A DNA stretch of 64,000 nucleotides from Ciona savignyi (GCA_000149265.1 CH001357.1:1234805-1298804), one strand, 5' to 3'; positions 33,700-43,842 are shown, numbered from the stretch's first letter. Numbers and translations are program-made. Notes: generated from the sequence alone by a model not told the origin.

Positions 33700-34527
33700 A
33701 TGAACAAGTCACTTCTCGTACTTATGCTTGTTATTGCGCTTGTGATGCTGAGCGCAGAAACCTACGCGTGGCGTCGTCGTCGTGTAAGCCGCCGTAGACG
33801 CTGGTACAACGAAGCACAGGATTCTGTACAATCTTCAGGTATGCTGTATTGCACTACTGTTGCCACGTTGTTTCGATCAGTATTTGATTATTTGTCAAAT
33901 AAGTATGGCCAGGTGATTTAGATGTTGGCTGTAATACCGATCGAATCGAATAGTTATTTACCTCACAGAATTCTCATTCACACTGCCAAACTTAATTAGC
34001 CTGAGTTGCCTTTTAGCCAATGAGTTGCAGGTTCGATACCAGTTGCTAACTAGTCGGTTGTTTCCTTGGACAAGGAACTTAGAGGACATTGCCTGATCCC
34101 AACGGAATAATGAGTTCTACTAAATTGAAGAAACGTATCAATCATACACAGCACACTGCAATAGTTCCGGTAACCCGACGGTGGACACGAGGTGATCTGA
34201 CGATTGCCTGTGTGTTAACCACCCTGGTTTTCCCATTCACGGGGATAAACATAATATCCTATCCTATCCTATTCACTGCAATAGTTCCGGTAACCCGACG
34301 GTGGGCACGAGGTGATCTGACGATTGCCTGTGTGTTAAGTTTTCCCATTCACGGGGATAAACACAATTATCCTATCCCATATGCTGTCAAATGAATCCCA
34401 TTTAGTCGTTAAAAATATATTCTAACCATGTTATTCATTCCAACCTGACCATTCATTTCCCCGCGTCATCATTATTATAGATACGGATGCTGTAGATGAA
34501 GTCAATGAGCAACAACCGGACAACTAA
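33700..34527 (+). CDS. Arginine-rich secreted peptide gene 3
   Basis: Coding exons 33700-33838 and 34481-34527, in phase, 61 aa. Signal peptide MNKSLLVLMLVIALVMLSA; core W, four R, VS, four R, W; then YNEAQDSVQSS and acidic tail DTDAVDEVNEQQPDN. It has the shortest core of the three. The intron contains the shared SINE-I plus a partial second copy of its 3' half. The 3' UTR intron and AATAAA are kept. The function is inferred as for gene 1. Confidence 0.83.
34005..34375 (+). mobile_element. SINE-I with duplicated 3' half in the coding intron of peptide gene 3
   Basis: 34005-34260 is the shared insertion. 34273-34375 repeats its second half (cactgcaatagttccgg to ggggataaacac), a tandem duplication private to this gene. 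Confidence 0.85.
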
Positions 34528-35361
34528 TATCTGTAAGATGGCAACTTTTGATTTATGTACATTTACAAACTTGGTCGAATGGATTTCATAATCCTGTGTT
34601 TTATTTACAGAACAGTCGATTCAATATCGCGTCCAGTTTCATTTGAAGTCAAATAAATTATGAAATATAACCTTGAAGTGTTCTGTTGTTATTACATATG
34701 CGTGACGCGAGTTGGTATAAACATGGTTGTTGTCGTAAGAAGGTTTTAATGTACATAGCGTAAACTTGTTCAAACCTCAAACCGAAAGTCGTTTTGAGCA
34801 TAAAGCATGGCAGTAACTATATTTTGTTATAAAACGGTATAAAATAGGTGTTGAATTTATTATGAATAAAATCGATTTAAAAAGTTGTAAATTTCCAAAC
34901 ACTGTCAACATCTACCTCTTACGACGTTCTGATGTGTTTTGAAATCTTCCTCTAAACTTATTTAGAACGAATAAATACATTCGGTAACACTACTGGTAAG
35001 AAATAACATTTAATACAAGCAATATTGATATGTTGTTGTTAAGGATATGATTTGATACGAAGATTCCACAAGGGAAGTCATTAGATGATCGTGCTGTGCA
35101 TGGTTAGGATATTTTCATCACCATCGTAGAAAATTGTTTTCGTTTTTCTGCACCGCTGCATAGCCGTTTGCCCCGTAATCAAAGTCAAACTCTTGAAAAT
35201 TCCCATGAGTCTGTTGGTTTAGTGGGTCGAATTTTAAGCAAAAGGTCCTCGCTTCGAAAGTGGTCACCAACTAGTCGGTTGTGTCCTTGGGTCATGTTCG
35301 ATGACCTGTTTCAACAAGCGTTGGTTAGCATATTTCCGGTTTCGTTGTAATTTCTTATACT

Positions 35362-35530
35362 AACTAGAGAGTGTCAACCACGTGTGTAACCACCACCATT
35401 TGTAAAACACATTTTGTATGCCATATATTCATGCTACAGGGTCCCTAACCACAATTTGTATTTTATACACTGAGCATGTAGTTCGTTTCTGCAAGCATAA
35501 ACGCATGGGTCCCATAGTTGTCCAACCAAA
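35362..35530. mobile_element. MITE-M2, diverged copy
   Basis: Contains caaccacgtgtgtaacc, accaccatttgtaaaac and tttctgcaagcataaacg. It lies just outside the array. Confidence 0.45.
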
Positions 35531-35639
35531 CTTCTTTTCAATGTGTAGTTAAAAAAATAATAAACATCTTAATTTACGAACATTTTACCTTAAATGTTTT
35601 AAATTAAACCTTTTTAAGCGCTGTAATGAAATAAAGCTA

Positions 35640-36850
35640 AATTGCCAAAACAGCCCGATTAAGTTTTTCATGGTTTCAGGGAATTCCCCTAGGTTTAGTA
35701 GATGAGTTTATGTTTTTACATATGTTGGCCATTTTATGTAACAATTCTTACAGTTTTAATGTGATTTATCGACTCCTTGTCGGAGATGTCAGTACGATAT
35801 GGCATGCCTGTCACAATCATATTTCAGGAACATATCTTCGTTTTTAGGGGAATTACCCCAAGCAAATGTTTTCTTTCTTTTAATTGGCCTAAATTGTCTA
35901 ATGGTCTAACATTTAACCAAATCTGATCAAAATTAGAGCAGCCGTTCAAGCGCTATGCCCCAAAAAGCTAATTTATTAAAAAAAAAACGTTTTGGTTTTT
36001 AACGTCTCAGGGGAATTTCCCTAGATTCATTACCCAAAATTTTGGTTTCTGCTTATCTAAACCATGTTCTGTTACAAATGTCAAAATTTTATTGCGATTT
36101 CATTACTCCTTTTGCTAGATTTCGGGGCAACACGGCATGTTTGTCACATTCATAATTAGAGAACAAAATCCGATTTTTAGGGTATTTCCCTGGGTAATTT
36201 TTTTATTTCTTTTAAGTGATAAATGAGTGACTAATGCACTTACATTCCACCAAATCTGATTCAAATTGTATCAGTCGTTCAAGCGCTATGCCCAAAAAAG
36301 GCTAGTTTTTAGAAAAATATACCGTTTTGGTTTTTAACGTCCCAGGGGAATTCCCCTAAATTTATCACCCAAAATTTTAATTTCTGCATATCTAGACCAT
36401 GTTGTCCAACAAATCACCGAGTTTCATTGCAATTCCATTAACCCTTCTGGTAGATGTCGGGGCGACATGCCATGCCTGTCACAATCATGGTTTGAGAACA
36501 AAATCTTATTTTTTAGGGTATTTTCCTCGGTATTTTTTTAATTTTTATAACTGTTAAATCAGTGATAAATGTACTTACATTCCAGCAAATCTGATTCAAA
36601 TTGGAAGCGTCGTTTAAACGCTATGCCCAAATAAGCTATTTTTTTAGAAAAAAATACCGTTTTGGTTGTTAACGTCTCAGGGGAAGTCCCCTGAATTTAT
36701 CACCCACAATTTTGGTTTCTGTATATCTAGACCATGTTGTCCAACAAATCATCAAGTTTCATTGCGATTTCTTTAACCCTTCTGGCAGATGTCGGGGCGA
36801 CATGCCATGCCTGTCAAGCGTTTGACGAAAAAAAACGAAAAAAAACGGAC
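35640..36850. repeat. Tandem repeat, about 330-bp unit, 3.5 copies
   Basis: Anchor cagggga(a)ttcccc recurs at 35677, 36008, 36343 and 36668, a period of 325-335 bp. Each unit also has cgttcaagcgctatgccc, aattttggtttctgc and gtcggggcgacatgccatgcctgtc. Units are diverged from each other. No reading frame persists. Confidence 0.85.
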
Positions 36851-36946
36851 AAAAACAATATGTGTCCCATTTTTTCAAATGGGACCCATAATTACTTAAC
36901 TTATATAAATACTTAATTTATAAAACTAATCTGCAACCCTTCCGAA

Positions 36947-37215
36947 GTGCGATGCCTTTCAACCGAAGGGTTGCAGATTCGAAACTCGTCGCTAGCTGGT
37001 CGGTTGTGTTCTTGGGCAAAGCACTTAAAGGACATTGCCCGAACCAAGCGGATTAATGTGTTATACCAAATTAAAGGAACGTGTGAACCATACACAACAC
37101 ATCGTAATAGCTCTAGCAACCCGATGGTGGGCGCGAGGTGATATGATGATTGCCAGTGAGTTAACCCCCTTGGTTTTTCCATCCACGGGATAACCATGAA
37201 TATCCTATTCTAATC
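36947..37215 (+). mobile_element. SINE-I, duplicate of 61-330
   Basis: Copied with the segment; a few single-base differences. Confidence 0.85.
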
Positions 37216-37252
37216 TAAAAACAACCCCTTGCTAGCCGGTGCATGGATTGTT

Positions 37253-37430
37253 CGACTGGTTAGTCTGGTGGATTAGTGTTTCGCCGTTTAACAGCAGGGT
37301 TGCAGATTCAAATCTAGCTGGTTAGTTTCGTCCTTTACCAAGGTACCCAACGGAAATTGCCTAAACCCAACAGATAATGGGTTCTACTGAATAAAAAAAG
37401 TGTGAATCATACACAACACACTGCAAGATC
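37253..37430 (+). mobile_element. SINE-I, 3'-truncated, duplicate of 367-545
   Basis: Same truncation point as the left copy. Duplicated with the segment. Confidence 0.75.
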
Positions 37431-37695
37431 CCCTAACAATTTTCAAAGAAAAAAATACTTTCCGCTTAAAGTCCTTTTCCGTTTTTGACCGATTAGTTTA
37501 CGCTACCGTTACCGACTTTCCAATCAAGGGCTCGAAACTAAGTTCGTTAAAAAGAATATAAATAATCCTTATTAATACGTAAATCCCTAAACCTACGCAT
37601 ACCACTAGTAGAGATCTTCAAATAAATGCAACGTAAGTTTTATCTCATTTTATTGCCTCCGAATAATGAACTCATGGTTATTGGGGCGCCAGTGT

Positions 37696-38128
37696 TTAGC
37701 AACGACCATCCTTGGAGTATGTCAAGGTAGAGCTGAAAAGAAAAAGTTTAATTTATACGAAAACACTGTAAATTTACTTTTGCTTACTCTACAAAGTACT
37801 GTTCGGCACAGAAGGCGCACGGATGTCGATAATCGGTTCCATCTGTGGCACATACCGGCTCCTCAGGCAGTGCGCCACATGTTGCTTCTGTTTCGTTAAC
37901 GAATTCATCACACTCTGGAGCCTGTGATATAAAAATTAACGTAGAAAACTTACAATGAACTTGTAAATAGGATATCGATGGGCATTCCACTCACCTCACT
38001 CTTGACTGAAATTAAAAAAGAGAAAATGTTAAAATCAATTGGAGACTTAAAACTTTAGTTCATAACGTAATAAATGATTCACCTGACACGAAGAAGCCGA
38101 TAAAACAAAGAATGGCGATTGTCTTCAT
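37696..38128 (-). CDS. Kazal C: secreted Kazal-type inhibitor, near-identical to Kazal A
   Basis: Minus-strand coding exons are 38128-38083, 38005-37995 (11 nt), 37921-37788 and 37732-37696, with all phases kept. Signal peptide, then VKSE from the micro-exon, then a Kazal domain with six cysteines (CDEFVNETEATC, EEPVCATDGTDYRHPC, FC, YSKDGRC). The reactive-loop region is the same as in A and E. It pairs head to head with Kazal D. Secretion and protease inhibition follow from the family; the target is not known. Confidence 0.86.
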
Positions 38129-38419
38129 GATCTGTGAGAAATAAATAAATATCTGATAACATAATAATTAAAAACATATTACATTTCAAAAGACAACACT
38201 GAAGAAGCTAAAACAATCATTATAATGCTTCTTGTAAGTGAACAGCGTACATTCATAAAGACGGATGTTTCAGCCATCAAAGTCTTGTGGTCACACATTG
38301 CAATAGCTCCACCAACTTATCGGTAAAGTCTTGCAATCATTTGACAACAAACTTAAATGCAGAATTTCTTCGCATGATGATATATTCGATGCAGACCATA
38401 CACTCAATGCTCACCTTTG

Positions 38420-38530
38420 CTTGAGATTGTTGAAGTTGCGTTTGCAGTCAAAGCACCGATCTAATATACCACTCATGGTACCGTCTTTTCTCCTAGGTCC
38501 CTCGTAATCTTCTCAGATTACCTAGCGATT
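38420..38530 (-). promoter_or_regulatory. Kazal C promoter
   Basis: Palindrome GTAATCTGAGAAGATTAC (38521-38504), with the same TATATT box and untranslated-exon donor as in Kazal A. Confidence 0.55.
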
Positions 38531-38696
38531 ACTTACCGGCGTGGTTATTCTAAAGTTTCAAGAAACTAGAGTCGTGCGGCAACCATGGTAGATAACAAAG
38601 CAAGTCTTTAGTTGTCTTTAAATGTATAAAAGACTAACGCATCATATAAGCTGCTCTTTTTAAAGTGTTTTTAAAGTAGTTCTGTATTCTTGACTG

Positions 38697-38965
38697 ATTA
38701 TTCTGGTGGGTTGGTGCGTCGTCTCTCCCGAATGGTTGCAAATTAATAACCGGGGCTAGCTAGTCGGTTGTATCCTTGAGCAAGGCACTTAACAGGCATT
38801 GCTCGAACCCAGTATATTAATGGGTTCTACTAAACTGAAAAAACGTGTAAATCAAACAAAAACACACGGCAATAGCTCCGTAACCCTATGATGGGCGCAG
38901 GGTAATTTGACGATTGCTCGTGTGTTAACCCCATGGTTTTCCAATTCAGGGGGATAAATATACAG
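38697..38965 (+). mobile_element. SINE-I, duplicate of 1809-2080
   Basis: Retains the gctcgaacccagta stretch lost in the left copy. Confidence 0.8.
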
Positions 38966-39239
38966 TTATAATCCTATTGACGTATCGAGTGTTTATGAAT
39001 AAAATAATACAAAATACCCGCTTTACCCCTGTGAATACAAACGAGCAGTCTAAACGAACAAAGAAATATAATTTGTTTAAACTGGATATTGCAAGCTTCT
39101 TGGATAATCGAACCAACACACTTACTCTTTTCCTTTGACATCTACCTAGTATGAATAGTTTAAACAGGAATGTTTAAACTGTAATATTTGTTTTATTTAA
39201 TTTAAAAATCTTGTTTTTAGCCATTTTGTTATATACCGT

Positions 39240-39420
39240 GGTTGACGTAGACTACAGTTCCTTGAAAATTCAGAATAACCAAGCCGGTAAGTAATGGCGA
39301 GGTAATCTGAGCAAATTACGAAGGACCTTGATAGGAAAGACAACGCCACGAATGGTATATTAGATCGGTGCTTTGACTGCAAACGCAACTTCACCAATCT
39401 CAAGCAAGGTAAGCATTGAG
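39240..39420 (+). promoter_or_regulatory. Kazal D promoter and 5' UTR exon
   Basis: Palindrome-like GTAATCTGAGCAAATTAC at 39302-39319 (left arm as in A, right arm as in B), then tggtatattagatcggtg and an untranslated exon with an aag/gtaagc donor. Confidence 0.55.
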
Positions 39421-39679
39421 TGTATTGTCTGCATCGAATATATATCATCGTGCGAAGGGAGGCCGTGGATTTGCAAGATTTCTACAGTTTAGTTTCTGGA
39501 GCTTTTGCAGTGTGTGACAATGAAACTTCGATGGCTAAAATATACGTCTAGATGAATCTGCGCTTATTACTTACAACCAGAATTATGTTATTTGCTGAAG
39601 CTTCTTCATTGTTGTATTTTGAAAAGTAACTTCTGCCATGGTAGTTTATCAGATGACTATACGTTGCTTTTCACAGATC

Positions 39680-40103
39680 ATGAAGATAATCGCCATTCTT
39701 TGTTTCATCGGCTTCGTTGTTTTAAGTGAGTATAATCAATTATGGCTTCAAAAACTGATATATTAGGTGTTCAACTGATTTTAACATTTTATATTTTAAA
39801 TTTCAGCTAAAAGCCAGGTAAGTGGAATGCCCATAAATATCATATTTATAGGTTTGATTTAAGTTTTATATGTTAATGTTTATTATAGGGTCCAGATTGT
39901 TCGCAATTTTCGGGCGAAACGTATGAAAGCTGTCAAGCACAGACCGAGCAACCAGTTTGTTCCGCAAATGGAGATATCTACATAAATCCGTGCATGTTCT
40001 GCGGAGCGAAGTCGCAAAAGTAAGGCAAGGTTTCTTTGCAGTGATTCCCGTATTAATTACAATTTATTTCAGCTCAAGCATCACATACGGCGGCACATGC
40101 TAA
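39680..40103 (+). CDS. Kazal D: secreted Kazal-type inhibitor, sister of Kazal B
   Basis: Coding exons are 39680-39725, 39807-39817 (11 nt), 39889-40019 and 40073-40103, in phase, 72 aa. Against Kazal B it has several amino-acid changes in the exposed part of the domain (CQAQTEQPVCSANGDIYINPC), whereas A and C differ hardly at all. The six-cysteine frame and YGGTC end are kept. Confidence 0.86.
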
Positions 40104-40207
40104 ACACTGGCACCCCATTCACCCCGCGTTTATTATTCGGAGGCAATAAAATGAGATAACACTTACGTTGCATTTATTTAAAGACCGGTACTAGTGCTTT
40201 CCATTGG

Positions 40208-40505
40208 TCAAGGGATAGGATAGGATATAATATTCATGTTTATCCCCGTGAATGGGAATACCAAGGGGGTTAACACACGGGAAATCTTTAGATCATCCGC
40301 GCCCACGGTCGGGTTACCGGAGATATTGCATTGTTTTGTATATGGACACGTTTCTTTAATATGGTAGAACCCTTTAATTCGCTCGGTTCAGGCAATGTCC
40401 GTAAAGTGCCTTGCCCAAGGACACAACCGACTATAGCTAGCGACTAGTTCGCACCTGCAACTTTTGGATTGAAAGGCGACGCACTTATCCGTCAGACTAA
40501 CCGGC
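40208..40505 (-). mobile_element. SINE-I inserted after the segmental duplication
   Basis: Full-length copy flanked by aaggga(t)-type repeats (near 40205 and 40508). The left duplicate (about 3290-3310) lacks it. Confidence 0.85.
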
Positions 40506-40829
40506 TGGAAAGGGATTTTAGTTGGTCATGAGTACTATAATGAACTGGTAACTAATTCGATTTGGTAGCATGAATGTTTTTCAAAGTGAGTTGCTTAATC
40601 TGACCCTTGTTGCATATCTATTCGCGCGTGTTCTTGTTAAATTAAGTTAACTATCAGTCCACGATCAAATGGATTTAAATATGTCAAAATCAAATAAATA
40701 TCAAATAATAAATACATTACAATAATAGAAAGGAAAGGTTATTCATATTTATTTCTGTTGATAGAGGGTAACGAAGAAGCGATAAATTAATTAAATCTCC
40801 TGGACGAATGAATTCATACGCATATAATG

Positions 40830-41095
40830 AATCCATACCTTTCAATCGAAATGTTGCAGGTGCGAAACTGCTCGATAGCTAGTTGGTTGTGTCCTTGCGC
40901 AGGGCACTTTACGGACATTGCCTGAACCCAGCGGATTAATGGGTTCTACCAAATTGAAGGAACGTGTCTATTATATACAACACACTGCAATAGCTCCGGT
41001 AACCCGACGATGGGCGCGTGGTGATTTGACGATTGCCCGTGTGTTAACCCCCTTGGTTCTCCCACGGGGATAAAGATGAATATCCTATCCTATAT
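40830..41095 (+). mobile_element. SINE-I, near full length
   Basis: Head begins at tttcaatcgaaatgttgcagg; the tail ends in tatcctatcctat. The stretch 41100-41487 shows no gene. Confidence 0.85.
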
Positions 41096-42251
41096 AACAT
41101 ATGAGCTACCACTTTGGAAACTTTTTAGTATGTCGAGATACTTCTTTTGGGACAAATCCTGGCGCCTATTATAGCTTTACTCACCGTCTTACTCACAAAA
41201 CAATAGCTAAGTTGACGGTGGGGCTATTTACTTGCGTTACCAATTCCAATACACAGAAATAAAAACATTCTTTCATGCCCAGTTGTAAGACCCCGATTAC
41301 GCGCCCATTAATCCCATTTAATACTAACCTCCAGCTTCCTTTTTTGTCATATTGTTGGCTTGTACCTTTGTCACCTTTTCATTGACCCTTAGTTACCTTG
41401 ACAAATTGCATTTGTTTGTCTCTATGTTTAATGGTGGCTGTGTGCCTCTTTGACAAACAAAGCGCTCGCATATTCAACAGTCAACTATTAAAGGGGGGAA
41501 CTGAAGTCGATTTTAAGAATATCTTAATAAATGGGAAAAAATACGCTGATTTCAAAAATCAAATCAGTTTCTTCCAATATTTTTTGTTAAAGAGTTATGA
41601 GCAAATATGCATTTTATTTTATGTTAGGGGATTTCCCGTATTACGTCATTGACGTTGTTGAGATTTCGTGCCTATATGCATTGTACACAATCATGTGCCA
41701 GTTTAGAGGTGAATTAGTAACAGAAGCGCCTGCAGGAGCGTGGTATTTTCGTTTTTTTTATGGAGACTTAGCATAACACTTGTCATATAGCCTAACTGAA
41801 CCAATGTACGCGCGTGACAGCTTAACTTAAGCGCGCTCATTCAGGCCTACACGGTCCTGGACCTAAGCTGAATGCTGAGGTATACAGGTCTCGTATTTAC
41901 ATGACTTTAGAATAATAAGTCTTAGCAATTTATATCATAAATCATAGAAGTAAAGACAGAACAAGAAAACTAGATCAGGAGGCAATAAACTGTAACTGTC
42001 AGCAATTTATAGAAATAAACCAGCCATCAATCAAAGATCAGACTATGCGGTGGGAACAGCCTATTTCTTTCATGATTGTTGCTTTTCAATATATAGCCAT
42101 AATCTGCAACGTAGACTAGCAATGTTATTATCAACCCCTAGGCTACAAACTGAGAGTGTGAGAGATTTGGTATACATATGCATAGTTTTAACAAATTTCT
42201 TTTGTTTTCTTCATTTCTAGAGTAAATTTACGTTAATGTTGTAACACTAAA

Positions 42252-42545
42252 ATGGATGACAGTTTTCAGCATTCTGGCATAGATGAAAGAAGTTTTATTG
42301 TACACAATAAAACAACACAAATTCAGTCATGTGCATTTGAAACAAGAAAAACGTCTGAAAGTATCTTTGAAGATGCAAGCCCCATAGAAGAAAATGTTTA
42401 TTTAGAAACATTACCTATTGACATGACTTGGTGCCGTTGCAAAAATTGTATTCTTATGGACACACCGCAAGAATGTTTATGCTGCATGAATGTACATACA
42501 TACATTTGTGCACAAAATAACGCCAGACTGGACTTGCATTACTAA
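42252..42545 (+). CDS. P2X7-tail-like cysteine-domain protein carried by the transposon
   Basis: 97-codon frame. The C-terminal half has MTWCRCKNCILMDTPQECLC followed by C, matching the W-C-x-C-x2-C-x2-M-x-T-x2-E-C-x-CC pattern of the zinc-binding domain found in the P2X7 receptor tail and in many invertebrate transposon-linked proteins. The N-terminal half is polar, without a signal or membrane segment. An upstream tttctag acceptor (42221) could supply a 5' exon. The role in the element is unknown. It converges with the THAP gene, with only 6 bp between the stops. Confidence 0.6.
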   Translation: MDDSFQHSGIDERSFIVHNKTTQIQSCAFETRKTSESIFEDASPIEENVYLETLPIDMTWCRCKNCILMDTPQECLCCMNVHTYICAQNNARLDLHY

Positions 42546-42551
42546 AAGCCC

Positions 42552-42935
42552 TTATTTTTCAATTATCTGCTTGGATAAAGAAGTTCTTGAAGTTGCACTT
42601 GATGTACTGGGTTGATCACTATGTTTAAAATCATAATCAGAAAAATTAAAAATTGTTGGAACTGTATTTTTCACCAAGTGGTTTGTTTTTATCATCTTGG
42701 CCACTCCATTGGAGTCAAATACAATTTTACAATGATAATCCTTGTCACAAATATGTGCACTATACACTGCGGTTCTTTTTCCAGGTAGTTTAGAACGCTT
42801 GCATTGTTGTATCCATTGCTTCATCCGTTTTTTGTCGTTGTGAGGAAATCGATGGAAGAGCACAGGTGGATTGGAATTTCGTGTGCTGTAATAGGAATTT
42901 GTACATCCCGGAGCAAAACAATATGCTCCAATCAC
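42552..42935 (-). CDS. THAP-domain protein carried by the transposon
   Basis: 127 aa. The N-terminal THAP zinc finger shows CFAPGC, the conserved W (KQWIQQC), a C-x4-H pair (ICDKDYH) and the closing box TVPTIFNF (the family's AVPTIF). The first cysteine pair is spaced C-x4-C. The C-terminal part is Ser/Thr-rich. THAP domains bind DNA and in transposons recognise the element's ends. It is intact over the whole finger and starts at ATG 42935. Confidence 0.82.
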   Translation of the reverse strand: MIGAYCFAPGCTNSYYSTRNSNPPVLFHRFPHNDKKRMKQWIQQCKRSKLPGKRTAVYSAHICDKDYHCKIVFDSNGVAKMIKTNHLVKNTVPTIFNFSDYDFKHSDQPSTSSATSRTSLSKQIIEK

Positions 42936-43842
42936 TCTTCCTTCCTTCTCAGTGGCTTAACTTTGGGCATTTTACAATATCTAATAAAAAGAACTAAATT
43001 GGAAAAGTGGTATATTCTTATTAACTTATTTGGGTAGTTAAGTACAGATCTATTATATATATTCTTCACTTACTTATCTGAGTGCTTGCTGTGTACTTAT
43101 TGTCATACTACACATTGGCTACTCAACTGTGGATTAACTGGTTTATGCAATAAGTGGTATTCTCAACCAGTAGGCTAATGCTCAGTTTCAATAACAGCAG
43201 ACATTAAATGCACCACATACGCAACAGCAAAACATTATACAAACAGCCAATGTAAACCATGAAAGAAATAGGCTTTTCCCACCGCATAGGCATAGTCTAA
43301 TCTTTGATTGATGGCTGGTTTATTTATATAAATTGCTGGCAGTTACAGTTTAATGCATTCTGTTATAGTTTTCTTGTTCTGTCTTCACTTTTATGATTTA
43401 TGATATAAATTGCTAAGACTTATTATTCTAAAGTCATTAAAATACGAGACCTGTATACCTCAGCATTCAGCTTAGGTCCAGGACCGTGCAGGCTCTAATG
43501 ACCGCGCTTAAAGTAAGCTGTCGCCATGTACATTGTTTCAGTAAGGCTATATGACAAGTGTAAGTCTCCATAAAAAAAACGAAAATACAACGCTCCTGCA
43601 GGCGCTTCTGTTACTAATTCATCTCTAAACTGGCACATGATTGTATACAAAGCATATAGGCACAAAATCTCAACAACGTCAATGACGTAATACGGGAAAT
43701 CCCCTAACATAAAATAAAATGCATTTTTGCTCATAACTCTTTAACAAAAAAATATTGGAAGAAACTAATTTGATTTTTGAAATCAGCGTATTTTTTCCCA
43801 TTTATTAAGATATTCTTAAAATTGACTTCAGTTCCCCTTTAA

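Larger units (their letters stand above)
25738..35298 (+). repeat. Tandem array of peptide-gene units (about 3.2-3.8 kb each)
   Basis: Three units each carry block X, the promoter, a spliced peptide gene, an intronic SINE-I and a 3' region. Block X contains cataacaggatgttgtg, gggaagtcattagatgatcg and two ctgcaccgctgca copies. TATA boxes lie at 26569, 30368 and 33593. Block X also occurs extra times inside units (28960, 29560, 32770), showing unequal exchange. After the third gene the unit is cut off at about 35298 inside a SINE-I, which marks the right end. Confidence 0.9.
36887..40720. repeat. Segmental duplication, right copy (holds Kazal C and D)
   Basis: Counterpart of 1-3500. It begins directly after the 330-bp repeat. 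It differs by a SINE-I insertion at 40208-40505 and by about 16 bases near 38808 that the left copy lacks. Confidence 0.93.
41492..43838. mobile_element. Kolobok-type DNA transposon (non-autonomous), TTAA target site
   Basis: The ends AGGGG(GG)AACTGAAGTC are flanked by TTAA on both sides (41488-41491 and 43839-43842). Inverted repeats run about 590 bp inward (to roughly 42076 and from 43257), sharing for example gcatgtcc-free blocks such as aatcaaagatcagactatg and taggtccaggaccgt in opposite orientation. The centre carries a P2X7-tail-like gene and a THAP gene facing each other. A TTAA site and a THAP accessory gene are hallmarks of the Kolobok superfamily; piggyBac shares only the TTAA. No transposase is present, so it would depend on a helper. 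Confidence 0.75.

Noticed and set aside
26670-34527. Protamine-like nuclear proteins
   Set aside because: The arginine runs suggested this, but each precursor starts with a clear signal peptide and ends in an acidic tail, which protamines lack.
35677-36850. CRISPR-like array
   Set aside because: Units are about 330 bp and diverged, with no short identical repeats separated by unique spacers; the host is an animal.
41398-41652. 84-codon plus-strand frame
   Set aside because: It crosses the left end of the Kolobok-type element and has no recognisable domain.
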